From Andrena cerasifolii (taxonomy: Eukaryota > Arthropoda > Insecta > Hymenoptera > Andrenidae), in contig NC_135132.1 in the NCBI RefSeq assembly GCF_050908995.1, forward strand, positions 11,090,328 through 11,154,327: a DNA stretch of 64,000 bases. The letters are read 5' to 3'. The translations under genes and the position numbers were made by a program. Below are positions 1 through 11,498 of the stretch, piece after piece. The notes below the pieces were generated by a model. The model had not been told where the DNA came from. It searched no databases and was given only the letters and a program-made list of their open reading frames with translations. Position 1 is the stretch's first letter. The number at the start of each line of letters is the position of its first letter.

Positions 1-617
1 GCCCCCCGGCTCGCTTCGTCCCTAGAAACCCCCACGAACTCGACTTTCCGTTCACCCCCACTCTGGATCGCCGCCGCGCCGGCCGCCGGATGGTAAATGG
101 TAATTGACTACCGTTCAGTTCTACCAACCCTTTAGTGCAACGATCGAGACATCGCGAGATATCGATGCCTAGGTAAGTATCCTGCAACCGTTTGTAATCC
201 TAAATTCCAATACATATTTTCGCTTCTTTTCTCAATGCGAAATTAACTTTCAAACTGTTGCTTCAACCTTTCATAATTCCAATATCTCTTATCAATTCCA
301 TTCTCTTCTCCCAGCCATAAGTACTTATCGGTTTTTCTGGTGAGTTTTTGTGTTTGGTTGCGAGCAGGAACAGAAAAGGCGGACCCTGCTCATGGCGACC
401 CCTTTTAACAGAGATAGCAAATATTTGTATGCTTTCCTTTTTACTATTTCTGGATGCGTATACGCGTACCTATATAGAATAAACGCGCTTCACGTGTTTT
501 GTCGGTTACACCGGATTACACCAATTAAATACATAGACTTTACCTCTTGGAACTTAAAAGCGGTACGAACGACGGATTTTGACAGGTTTTAAAGTTTTCT
601 TATACATCTTGGCCACG
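1..617 (+). promoter_or_regulatory. Upstream region / probable 5' UTR of NOL10
   Basis: No coding gene is supported here. The first 100 bases are GC-rich. A strong 5' splice site (tag/gtaagtatcc) lies near position 172, just after a partial DRE-like motif (atatcgatg), which would fit a non-coding first exon of a housekeeping gene. A short open frame at 350-592 has no similarity I recognise and starts at a non-ATG codon. Assignment to NOL10 is inferred from position only; a gene outside the left edge could equally own the splice donor. Confidence 0.35.
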
Positions 618-3475
618 ATGCAAGTTTCTTGCCCAAACAATGTGAAAATTTATAATTTGAGTTCCGGAAAGTCCCTTCCAGAGGTAAAGAACTACTCGTT
701 GCATTTATCGTTGCCTCGGTTTATAAGGTTTCTGTTATTCATTCTGATCTGTTATTTTGATTCTGCCACAGTGGTTATCTGAACGCAAACGACGAAGCTT
801 ACTGAAGAAGAATGTCGGTAAGAGAGCAAGTTCCGTAGTCTGTACTGTTTACCAAATCCGACAGTATGAAAGCTCTGTATAATTCGAACATTATATTTTA
901 ACAGATATTCGTCGACGAATTGAACTTATCCAGGATTTCGACATGCCCGGAATTAGTACTTGCGTTAAAGTTTCCAGAGATGGACAATACATTCTAGCTA
1001 CGGGTATATATAAACCACGCGTAAAATGTTTCGATGTAAAGAATTTGTCGTTAAAATTCGAAAGATGTTTCGATTCCGAGGTCGTCGCAATGGAAATATT
1101 GTCAGACGATTACAGTAAGGTAGGGTAACCGTGGTTGGTTCTATCTTCTATAAATGTATGTCTACCGTTCAACCTTTACGCTTCAGTTAGTGTTTCTGCA
1201 TTGCGATCGAAGCGTCGAATTTCACGTTGCTCATGGCAAATATTATAGACTGAGGGTACCTCGTTTTGGAAGAGATATGAAATATCATTATCCATCGTGC
1301 GACCTGTTCGTCGTAGGAGACAGGTCTGTTAGCTCGGGGCATTCTTAATTGTAATTCTTTGGAGCAACCATTGGCGATTAACGTGACATTGGTTTTTCTC
1401 AGTAATCAGATTTATAGAATCAATCTCGAGAGAGGGCAATTATTACAGCCTTTGGCGACAGAAGCAGTGTCGATAAATAAATGCGAAATAAATCCAACGC
1501 ATCATCTGCTCGTTGTTGGGACAGAGGATGGAAAGATCCAAGCGTGGGATCCTCGAACGAAAAGTAAAGCTGGTAGTTTGGACTGTGCTTTGCACTGTGT
1601 CGGAGAAAGTAACAGGTAAGTGGCAGCAAGTTATTAGAATATACCAGAAGAATATTAAAATCTTTTACGCGTATCGCGTTTATTTCAACCCTTCATAGGT
1701 TGGAAGCGGTTCCAGCAATTACTAGTTTAAAGTTTCAAGGAGGTTTAACATTCGGCGTAGGTACATCGACAGGACAAGTCCTGCTGTACGACATTCGTTC
1801 GAGTAAGCCGTTCCTGGTAAAAGATCACATGTACGGATTACCAATAACAAATATAGAGTTTCATCCGAGAATGGATATGGTTTATTCCATGGATAGCTCT
1901 ATCGTGAAAATATGGGAAAGAGATAACGTAAGCGGAGAAGATAACAAATATATACTTGCTCGTACGAATGAAATAGTTTGAACTTTTCCAACGCCAATTC
2001 GGATTTTCAGGGTAAATTGTACACGTCGATAGAAGCGCAAAACGATTTTAACGATATGTGTGTCGTACCAAATAGTGGAATGATTCTGATCGCTAACGAG
2101 AATACGAAAATGCAAAGCTATTACATACCTAGTCTTGGACCAGCTCCCTATTGGTGCAGCTTCTTGGACAATCTAACCGAAGAATTAGAGGAATTGGATT
2201 ACGAAACTATTTACGACGATTACAAATTTGTCACCGAGAAAGAATTGGACGAATTAGGTCTTTCGCATCTAAAAGGCACCGTCCTTCTTAGAGCTTATAT
2301 GCACGGCTACTTCATGGATATCCGACTGTACAGAAAAGCGAGAGATGTGATGAAGCCGTTTGAATTTGAACAATATAAGAAGCAAAGAATTCAGCAGAAA
2401 ATACAAGAGACCTGTGGTAGTAGAGTACAGGTACGCTTACGCAGTGCTTACGCGTTCCGAGGCATTACCTCTAGAATAAAATATCCACGTGTATTTAATA
2501 TTTAATATTTATAGATGCAAAAAGTACCGAGTGTAAACAAAGATCTTGCGTTAAAATTAATGGACGATGAGATGAATGGAAAGAAAAGGAAGAAGAGCTC
2601 TTCTTCCAGCCTTTTGAAAGACCAACGGTTCAAGGCATTGTTCAATAATCCAGATTTTCAAGTGGATATGAACTCCGAGGAGTATGCCTTGCTAAATCCC
2701 GTTGTTTCTCAACTCGACAGCAGGAGCAGGGCTAAAAGGCTGAAAGCCATGAATGCCGAGGAAGAGAGGGACGAAAAAATCGAGATGGACCGTGAAAAGG
2801 AGGATAACCATGGTAATAATGGCACACATATTGCGGATATTATATTTTCCTACGATCACATACGTGGCAGATCATTCTAACGTGAATTTTCCAGACGACA
2901 GTTCGGATGAAAGTTTTATTCACGATGATAGTAGTTCAGAGGATGAAAAACCGTGGGTTAAAGAAGTAAGAAAACAGTATCGGTTAATAAAGAGAAAGGA
3001 AAGGCTAAGCGAGGAGAGGGACGAAAGTGGAAATGAACCAAAGTTGTATGAAATCAAGGAGAACGTGGAATTCAAAGATGCAAAGCCGGTAGCGAAGAAA
3101 CAGATCAAGTAAGCGCGATGTCGCTCTAAAGTCTAACATATGTTACGTAGTAAAATAAAGAATAATATTCTCGCATCTTTCAGGGCCAGCTTGGGCGATA
3201 GGCTGAAAAGTCAAGATCATAATGCTAAAGCTTCTGGTGCTCGTGGCAACAAAGAAATGACTTTTATTATTGAAAAGGTATATCTTACGTTTTGCTTCCC
3301 TACTTACATATCGTACGAATCGTGTGATTCTTTGCGTCATTAGACACAGACACGTGTAAACATTTATTTGCAGAAAGGGCAAACGGATCGTGGGAAAGCG
3401 CACGTAAAGAGACACGGGAAAGAATACAAACATCTTTTGAGACCAGCGGGAAATTTGTACAGGAAGAAATGTTAA
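618..3475 (+). CDS. NOL10: Nucleolar protein 10 (NOL10 / yeast Enp2 homologue), WD40 + NUC153
   Basis: Eleven coding exons join in frame: 618-683, 772-817, 905-1119, 1187-1323, 1403-1615, 1699-1927, 2011-2430, 2515-2812, 2895-3108, 3184-3277 and 3374-3475. They give about 677 residues; human NOL10 is 688. The N-terminus (MQVSCPNNVKIYNLSSGKSL) and blocks such as IKVSRDGQYILATG-like, FGRDMKYHYPSCDL, GLPITNIEF and LGPAPYWCSFLDNLTEELEE follow NOL10 almost colinearly. The first two thirds form the WD40 propeller. Residues about 477-503 (DQRFKALFNNPDFQVDMNSE) are the NUC153 motif. The tail is acidic/basic and charged (DDSSSEDEKPWVKEVRKQ), as expected for a nucleolar factor. The family acts in the 90S pre-ribosome/SSU processome for 18S rRNA maturation. 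All introns are short GT-AG, and I see no lesion. Junctions were assigned by phase and homology and could be off by a few bases at exons 4, 6 and 9. Confidence 0.95.
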
Positions 3476-3790
3476 TGTTTATTACTATATTTAGTTTGTC
3501 TCTTGTTGTTAAGTAATTTTTATTTTGTAAAGCATATAATATTTTTACGCCATTATCGTCGCATTAGTTAGACTGTTAGAGAACAACCGCCTCCTCATTC
3601 TCCTCAACCCGAATATATCCTGTGCCGCCTATAGCCGCCTATAGCCGCCTATAGCCGCCTATAGCAAGAATAAAATAATATGCTTGGACGCGATGCATAC
3701 GGATATCTTGCCAGAGGTCAAGTGCCATCTCAAAAGAGCGATATAATTAAATTCATACGTTAGGGTGAATCACACGAGGTACCGATACAA
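3476..3790. other. NOL10 3' region and short intergenic gap
   Basis: The gap between the NOL10 stop and the next start is only 315 bp. It holds a candidate polyadenylation signal AATAAA at 3669-3674 and a short 10-bp tandem repeat (listed separately). No gene is seen. The next gene's promoter must lie in this gap or inside NOL10's 3' end. Confidence 0.6.
3626..3664. repeat. 10-bp tandem repeat (gccgcctata)4
   Basis: The unit gccgcctata is repeated almost perfectly about four times just upstream of the candidate NOL10 polyadenylation signal. It is a local minisatellite with no other copy noticed in the window. Confidence 0.9.
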
Positions 3791-6259
3791 ATGTTTTCTT
3801 TTCAAGTTCAAAAGCATCGTGCTCGCCTGCCGAGAGAAATGACATTGGTGAGTGTTACAATGTTTCATCTGAATTCTCTTTGCTCACTTTGCTTTCTTTC
3901 CAATGGATCGTTTACCACGTTCCGATTTAGAGGTCTGTAGCTTTCTTTATTGTAAACGCCCGTTAGCTGTTACATTACTGTACATCGTATCTGAACGGAG
4001 ATTCAAAGTGATAACATTGCTGGCATGTACATATTTAGTACCGATATCACTGTTTATTTTGATTTTCAAGGTCTCCGGTTACTTGTATTGAAATTAATTT
4101 TAAAGCCTACTCACTACGGCCGGCCTCGTTCTTCTACGTATCTCTATGTATCTCTTTTCTTTGTCTTCATCTTTGATGGATTCTAAAATTCCTATTAACG
4201 ATAATGTAATTACGTGGTATAAATAATTTATCTGTGAAATAAATTTGCCCTACAAACTTACAGCGCGTACATAATAGTTATGTACGAGTAGATAGCTACG
4301 CAAGTACCTGGCGTAACCACGTTATCCATACTCTTTACAGGCCAGTTCAAACAGTGAATCAAAGAATGGGAAGGATCCTCCTCAGCCAAATCACGAGCAA
4401 ACAACACAATCGTCCACGCCGTCTGGATTATCGGATTTGCAAATGCAAAGTACAGAAGTAAGATCTTTACTGTTAGAATTAGCGTAACTAAGTAATTACA
4501 TAGACATTAAATATACATAAATGTTTGAACCTATTAAGGTTGGCGAAATCACAGAAATGCCAGATTTTGAAACTCTAAGCACATCCGCGGTACTTCACTA
4601 CTGCAAGCATAAAATATTAAGGCCATATCTGAGATTATTAGGAGTAATGGGATTGAGACCGATGAGTGGCGACGATTCTGATCGTTGCTCTCGTTATTGT
4701 ATTCTCACGAGTCTGCACACCTTTCAAGTGGCTATATTTATGTGCATCGGATACGTTTTACAGTATATGGCGTGCTTCAGGTAAGACTGTAGCACGTACG
4801 CTATCGTGCTTTTATAATGGAATTCCCAACTGTTTATAACTATAATAATCAGCCTTTTCAGAAGAGACAGAGGATTTTGCTATAAAGCATCGCCACTGCA
4901 ACTTGAGATTACGCCAAATATCAGCGCACAACGCGTACAAGAAATTACTTGTTTCGGGAATATTATATTTAGCTATTTTGTTCCCAGTATATTGCATTTG
5001 GCGGCATATTTATACACCGTATATCTGTTCCGTATTAAAGAAAACGAGCAACTACAAAATTTAATGGAAAGAGCCTTTCTTCTCTCATCTAATCCTGTAA
5101 ATCGTGGAAATCAACGGAAACTCGTGCAAATACTGTGGCTATTCATAGCGTTGAGTGTCGTGTGGATGATCATGGCACTAGTCACAGTAAACGTTTTGAT
5201 GGCCCAGGGAAGCATAGTGTTCCAGTGGCTAGAGCGCAGGTAAATTATCTTCTACAACTTTCTTTCTTTCTTTCTTATGTTTCGATACGTAACACATCCA
5301 TTTAAAATAATGCGCGTCTTACGTTATTTTGCACTCTGGAATTTATTTTCTGCACAGTCCATATCACGTAAAAATAACATTGAAGGTATTTCTAATTGTA
5401 TGCACATTGTGGCACGATATGGTTCAAGGAACGATTATAACCAGTTACTGCTTGCAAGGACAACTTTTATTGGCACATCTGTATTTCCTTCGCGGCAAGT
5501 TGCTCCATCATACATTACCTCCCATCGACTGGATGAGGGTTCGTGATCGACATCCACTTTCACATACATACTTGGATATTTTATAACTTATTATTCATTC
5601 CCTTAAGAACCAGGGGACTCGCCTCGCAACATTCTTTACGCTCTCTCTCTCTCTCTCTCGTACTTTTGTAGGAGATTTATGAATTCAAAAAACTGTTAAA
5701 ATATTTCAATGACGAACTGGGGCCGGCCGTATGCATATATACAATTGTAAATCTATCGTGGGCTGCCGCAGGTACGGTTTGGCTGCTGCGTTACGATAAC
5801 AGTGATGCGCAAAATAATCCTGTCACTTGGATTGGAATAGTAAATGTGGTTTTATGGATTTTAATATCGATAGCTCCCTTTATTCAGGTACGTTCGTTTC
5901 CAGATCAAACATGCTGATATCTAAGAATTTTTATGCCTAAAAATCAGTTTAACGCGCGTGCCGCGAAAGAATTGGTCGAACGAGTTGCGATGCAACTGAT
6001 TCTTTTGTTTTACCAATAGGCAGCGCGCTTAACTACTGCGTGTTCCATGATTCAAAGTATCGGACACGAAGTGCGCATACGACCGTTTGTCTATCAATGC
6101 ACGCCAGGGGAGGATCTTGACACTATACTTTTGTACACATCATCGTTAAAGATGTGCGCCAGGCTGTTCAGAGTTCCAATCACAGGCAGATATCTTTGTC
6201 TCCTACTGACCGTAGGCAGTATCTTGGTCCTCACACTGGGGCAGTGTCAGTTTCTTTGA
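3791..6259 (+). CDS. Multi-pass membrane protein, gustatory-receptor-like (7TM chemoreceptor superfamily)
   Basis: Seven exons join in frame: 3791-3847, 4341-4457, 4539-4780, 4862-5239, 5358-5538, 5672-5887 and 6020-6259. They give about 476 residues ending at TGA 6257-6259. The first ~60 residues are hydrophilic and Ser/Gln/Asn-rich. A Gr-like entry segment follows (RPYLRLLGVMGLRP), then roughly seven hydrophobic helices (for example FQVAIFMCIGYVLQYMA, LVQILWLFIALSVVWMIMA, VTWIGIVNVVLWILISIAPF). The final helix is LLLTVGSILVLTLGQCQF; its terminal QF and position match the insect Gr signature TYhhhhhQF, but the Thr-Tyr is replaced. The length fits Grs (350-500 residues). Family-level function would be ligand-gated cation channel activity in sensory or other cells, with an intracellular N-terminus. 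Exons 1-2 are the least certain: they are open and phase-compatible but not conserved to my eye. The gene could be a divergent Gr-like (Grl) protein rather than a true taste receptor. Confidence 0.6.
5641..5659. repeat. (CT)n microsatellite in intron 5 of the Gr-like gene
   Basis: A run of about nine CT dinucleotides contributes to a long polypyrimidine tract a few bases before the exon-6 acceptor (ttttgtag/gag at 5671/5672). Confidence 0.9.
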
Positions 6260-8079
6260 TGAATTTCTATTTTGTCATTTTGCACGCCTAATTAGTTACC
6301 TTTTAATATGTACATAAATATTCTACAAGAACGTTTAGAAACGTTGAAACGCACCCTACTATGTACATATGTACTTGACCCCGACTTCACCCCGCAGCTT
6401 ACGCAAGTTGTGCTTCGTTCCAGAACAATTGTATTATTTCGATGAAACTAGTACTTGTACAAATAATTTCTAAAAATCCATTCCACCTTTCAAGCGTATC
6501 GTTCGTGAATCCGTTAGTCAAATCTTTCCCCCTTGTAATATTACAGATGTACAGTGTCTACACGTATATGTACCTATTTAAATCTGTGTATTTTTTATCA
6601 TTAAACTATTTCAAACGTTGCAATAATTATTAGACCGCTCGCGGTCTTATACAATATACCTACGAGTACATAAGTACATCACCCCGTGGTACACAGAAAT
6701 CAAGTTTGTGCCAGTCGATAAAAAGAAAGATATACCATTGCATCGCTCTCCTTGCTTTCCAACGCAATTCTTGCCCCGCTCGCAGCATTGTCATCTTATT
6801 TACTAAAGTGTTACGCAGTAGGCAGTACGCGACTGCCCAAAAATTCTTGCACTCCATTGTTCTCAAAGGTCGCTTGCATTTTCATCGTTTTGAAAAGCTG
6901 AGCGCTGAAAGAGGAGTTTATGGATTGGAAAACGATCAACTTTACCGTACCGACCGAGAGCTGCCGAACCTGCGAAACTTGTGCACCCCACGGAGAAGGG
7001 ATTCGGTCGATTTGTAGAGGGGGGGATGTGTCATGCTACCCTTGATAACGGGTGAAAGAGGGCGAACTCGAAGCCCTTCGCATCCCTTACACTCCTCCTT
7101 GCATCGGTCTCGCGTTGTTCGCGTTGTTCGCGTTATTCGCGAGTCTCTCATCAGTCGCGTGAGTCGTGTCAACGATGGGCCCGAACCGACGCGTTGGTTC
7201 AAAATTTTCTACCCGTTAGCAACAAACCGTGAGCAAGTTAGAAGCAAGTTACTGCGACAAGTACACAGCGAGGTAAATAAGTAAGTAAAATCTCGCGAAT
7301 TTCAGATTCAAGATTTTCTAGTTCGCGAAGTAAAGGGTTATAGGCATTTGTAACGTAAAACGCTTGGATACCTACGTGTATAGTGGTACCCCGAATGATG
7401 TAACGAAATAGTCGCGTACATATTATGTACATTGTACCTACTTAAGTAGTGGGTATCGTTCGATAAGACGGTTCAAAGTTTTTAGCATTGCGACAAAAAA
7501 GCTAAACAAGCATTACAAGTCGAATCGACCTCGCACCAACTGATGATGGAAATGAATGCGCGATGGGTGTCGAGTATTGGGATAGACGTGGCGGTGGTGG
7601 TAGCGACGGTCGTAGGACAAATAACTACATAGGCCAACAGCAGAGAAAAGAGAGAGCGCAGGTACACGTATCTGCCTATATACATATACATAGTTCGGGA
7701 GTAACTACGGGTATATATGTATACGTTGCCTCGGAGGACGACGGGTGCCGCGATATCGATCCCACGCAATATCGCGTTGTTCCCAGTAGCGTTTCCGCGG
7801 GCGCAGCGACGCTGAGCGTCCTCGTGCCTCCTCGATTGCCGGTTCCCGTGCCACGCAACCAATCCAATCGTGCGCTATAATTCGACAAAGTATCGCTGAA
7901 AATGACCAAAATTGGCCAAGTACGTTCGCTCACTAATCAGTAGGAAAGGAAAAGAAAAAGGAAAAAGGGCGATTGGGTGGTGATGGAGAAATGAAAAGGT
8001 AAAGAAATCGAGCACAGACAAATACCTACGTCGTTCCTCAGCTCTGTTGCAGACGAGTATCGGGCAATTTTTGGCGAAA
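6260..8079. other. Intergenic: Gr-like 3' region, then promoter / 5' UTR of the CG3556-like gene
   Basis: No coding gene is supported. The AT-rich first part (6260-6660) is a plausible 3' UTR. Around 7111-7142 there is a short 9-bp repeat (gttcgcgtt units), and a splice donor-like ag/gtaaat sits at 7272/7273. An acceptor (ttgcag) ends at 8052, 28 bases before the ATG used for the next gene, so that gene probably has at least one non-coding 5' exon in this interval. Several open frames here start at non-ATG codons and resemble nothing. Confidence 0.4.
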
Positions 8080-9368
8080 ATGTGGGGAACAGCAAGAAGC
8101 ATGCCAGCAGTTATGGTCCTCCTCTTAACATGCTCGTACATGCTCGATGCGGCTCGCGGTGAAGGTACGCTTCCACCGTGGTTTTGCTTCAACGATTTCT
8201 TACGAGGAAAAGGGGTAAGCAGAGAAAGGTAGATTCTACAACACATTTATTCCAATAGAAAACATTCCGGAGGTTGGTCTGGGCTACATGGAAGCAGAAA
8301 CTATCCTGGAACGCGCAACTCCATGGCTGTGGAGTCAGCGTGACAGAGATGCCGGTTGGGGAAACGATACCGATCGGGTTCTGTTAGTTCTTCGACTAGC
8401 TAACCTGTCGCGGGAGGATAACGCCGCCCCCGCAGCACCCCTAGAATTGCAGCTCAGTAGCAAACAAATGGAGCTGGAAATAGTGCTGCTACTTTGGAGG
8501 TAAACGTTTTGAGTATCTAACATCTAACGCCGTGCAGTCTATGTACATATTGAAAAGTGAAAGCAAGCACAAAAGGATACCGAAATACCCGTGAATCTGC
8601 TAATGAATAAACAAGCATTTTGCAAAGGATTACATTTTCTCAGGCATAGGGAAATTGCTTTCTCTCCGGTTCGTTTGGCGCGTTATGCCCTTGCTTTAAA
8701 CGCCATGTGTACGGATCCAAGGCAATTTCACGGTCACGATCTGATAGGAACTCTTCAACATCACGAGCCACCTACAGATTACGAGTTTGCTCTTACAACC
8801 TTAGCTACCTGCAACGCGCAAGCTCACGTACGAAAAAGACAGATACGTCGATTGCTAGACATTGCGAACGCCGCTCAGGATCACAATGTTGGTGAGGCTT
8901 TAATAATCGTCAGCATGCAGTCGGTTTGGACAAATTTTTTCCTTTTGTAAATACTATTCTACTATTTATCTAGACACCGTCGCGATGGTCATCCTAGCCT
9001 TAAAATGTATCGTGCAAGACCACAAACATCGAAATCTCCATCATTTTGTGCGCAAACCGTCGATTGGCTTGGCGCAACAGCAACGGCTCGATGGTAGCTT
9101 CGGGGATCTTCGAACAACGGCTTTGGCTATGCAAGCTCTCGAGGAAGCTGAGAACGAGCCGGCCGACAACTGGAACAGATCCGCCGCTTTGGCATGGCTG
9201 ACTAATCAGCAACGAACCGACGGCTCTTTCGCCGGAGACGTTCGTGCGACCGCCGAGGCTCTCTTCGGGGTGGCGCCGCGAGGTTTGGCAAGCATCAGAA
9301 CTCTCGATTGCGGCCAAGGACTCGTCGAAACTTTGCCGCCACGGCTCACTACCACCGACAGTGGTGAG

Positions 9369-9413
<45 letters not shown>

Positions 9414-10217
9414 CGCCCGATGCTCCTTGCTCCTTGCTCCTTTCGCCCGTCTCTTTAACTAAAATCGAGGGTCTGGTCGTGTTTGCGTTACGCGTATGTG
9501 CAATATGCATACGCATGTACGTACCTACGTAACGTGCCCAGATCGCGGCGCCTCGGCCGGATTCTCGGTTTTCTAATACCTTGTATAGTTACTTTAGAAA
9601 CGTCTGGATATGTCTACGCAGAACCAACGATTTCGAGTAATCATAGCGAAACTGTATCGGCAGTTTCTGGAAGCAACTCGAGTAACGGAAATGCCGGCAG
9701 TGACGGCGGGAATGGAAACGTCGGGGGCAAGGGAAACAATGCAGGAAACGCGATCAATGCAACAAAATCAACGGACAATATGATCGTTGGTACCGCGGCG
9801 CCAGTTATGGTGAACGTCTCTTATACCCTGTGGGTTGGCAGTAACGTGAACGAGACGTACAATTTGACCGTGATCGCTCCGAAGAACGAAACGTTTTACG
9901 AAGTCATGCTTCTTGCTGCAGAAATGTCACCGCATTTTCAATTCGTTGCATCCGAATGGCCAAACGGCCACTACGTTCATACGATAGTCGGTTACAAGGA
10001 GGAGCCGATGTCCTATCATTACTGGTTGCTATATCGACTCCCTTCGCCGCCCGATCCTTCCACGCCACCGGGCAATCAACTGGTTGCCCCCGGAGGTACG
10101 TGCGACCGAGTCTCGATCGCTCATCTTAACATGTTTTAAAGAGGAAAACTTTCAGGCGTCGATGATCTGCAGATCAGTGAGGGCGAACATTATCTCTTTT
10201 GGTACAAGAAACTATGA
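8080..10217 (+). CDS. Secreted cobalamin-binding-fold protein with DUF4430 (Drosophila CG3556-like)
   Basis: Six exons join in frame: 8080-8164, 8259-8499, 8644-8891, 8974-9363, 9589-10095 and 10156-10217. They give about 510 residues, ending YLFWYKKL and TGA. I chose ATG 8080 because it opens a clear signal peptide (SMPAVMVLLLTCSYMLDAARG). Residues about 30-320 carry alpha/alpha-toroid-type repeats of the intrinsic factor/transcobalamin family: WLWSQRDRDAGWGNDT, QQQRLDGSFGDLRTTALAMQ, WLTNQQRTDGSFAGDVRATA. A Gly/Asn/Ser-rich linker follows (about 338-390). Then comes a DUF4430-type domain (VMVNVSYTLWVGSN through GVDDLQISEGEHYLFWYKK) with several N-glycosylation sequons. The architecture matches insect CG3556 proteins and vertebrate transcobalamins, where the C-terminal domain caps the ligand. 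Ligand binding in insects is unproven. The exon-5 start could instead be 9622, which is equally in phase. Confidence 0.85.
9371..9410. repeat. (TC)20 microsatellite in intron 4 of the CG3556-like gene
   Basis: Twenty perfect TC dinucleotides begin seven bases after the 5' splice site (gtgagct at 9364), so the repeat occupies the donor-proximal end of the intron. Confidence 0.95.
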
Positions 10218-10254
10218 AGAGCAACGACACGTGGACACTTGATCAAAACAGTTG

Positions 10255-10450
10255 GAGAATAGAAGAAGAAGAGGAAGAGGAAGAAGATGATGGTGATGAT
10301 GATGATGATAAAGAAGAAGAAGAAGAAGAAGATGATGATGAAAAAGGAGGAGAAGAAGAAGAAGGAGAAGAAGAAGAAGAAGAAGAAGAAGAAGAAGAAG
10401 AGGGAGGGAGGGGAAAAAGAGGAAGACGAAGAAGACGAAAGATAGAAAGA
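10255..10450 (+). repeat. Polypurine GAA/GAG/GAT low-complexity tract
   Basis: About 190 bases are nearly pure A/G on the + strand, with GAT interruptions, starting about 40 bases after the CG3556-like stop codon and so probably in its 3' UTR. The Glu/Asp-only reading frame across it is a by-product of the repeat and not a gene. Confidence 0.9.
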
Positions 10451-10730
10451 GAAAGAGAAAATCGTGGAATTGGGGCGGAGGAGTGTCGAGGGAAAAGTGT
10501 AAAAAAATGTCTAGTTACTCGATAACGGGAAGCTCACTTTATTCACTGCCATCGCTAAGCGCGAACGGTGACGCACTTACACGACATTTCCCTCGAACGC
10601 TTTCCTACGGCTCACACGTATGGTCAAGTTCTTGGGAAGATGCCGACGAAATATAGCTGGCAGTGATAATTTTGAAACTTTGTTCTAATTACCGATTCGA
10701 CGTGTCGGTAAAATGCGATACATTCTAACA

Positions 10731-10756
10731 TACATACATACATACATACATACATA
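10731..10756. repeat. (CATA)n microsatellite
   Basis: About six perfect catacata units in the downstream region of the CG3556-like gene. Confidence 0.95.
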
Positions 10757-11470
10757 CTGGAGTAACGTATGGTGACGGCACAAGCCATACATCTAGTAAC
10801 TTAAGCTAAATGCATAACATTTTCTATGAAACTGCAGTGCACAACATTATACCTGCTTATATGGTAGGATGATATCACACGACGTCAACGTATCGATTGA
10901 TATTTAATAAATCCCATATCTCTATGTCTTACGATTAGCAATTTATCCTACGTATTGGGATCTCGCTACGCGTGCGCTTTCCTTTACACTATACAACGAC
11001 CAAATTTCCACGCTACCAGACAGACGCTATCAGCTTATCGCGATACGTACATACATAAAAATTTCTCTCTAATAATGTGTCAAGGCTACCGGTTTTTCAT
11101 AATTTGCCAAACGTCGACATGTACGGTTTCCATTGTTTCTTCAACTTAATAAACTGTAAAATTGTAAATTAGAGTTGGTGTGACGTTCCTTCGAGCTTCG
11201 CAGCATGTTGAGTCATGTTTTTGATTTTAGGTTGACACAGACAACTTCTCGACAATAGCCTAAGAATCGAAATGGCGCAGCGCCGCCAAAGCCTACGTAC
11301 CTACCTACGTATGTAATAAGTAGTCTGCAGCAGGAGGGTTCTGTTTAAGTTTAACTACTTAAGAAACCGATTCACGAAATTTCCGCTTTCAATACCTACC
11401 ATTTGTATTTTCCTCGCGGTTTAACGTTAACGCGGAAATGATGGAATAAATTCGTGTGATAGAGGCCACG

Positions 11471-11498
11471 GTATCGCGGTATCGCGGTATCGCGGTAT
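11471..11498. repeat. 8-bp tandem repeat (gtatcgcg)3+
   Basis: Three and a half copies of the 8-bp unit gtatcgcg in non-coding DNA. Confidence 0.9.

Noticed and set aside
10199..10525. Glu/Asp-rich 108-codon frame
   Set aside because: It is a reading of the polypurine repeat, and it overlaps the last exon of the CG3556-like gene in another frame.
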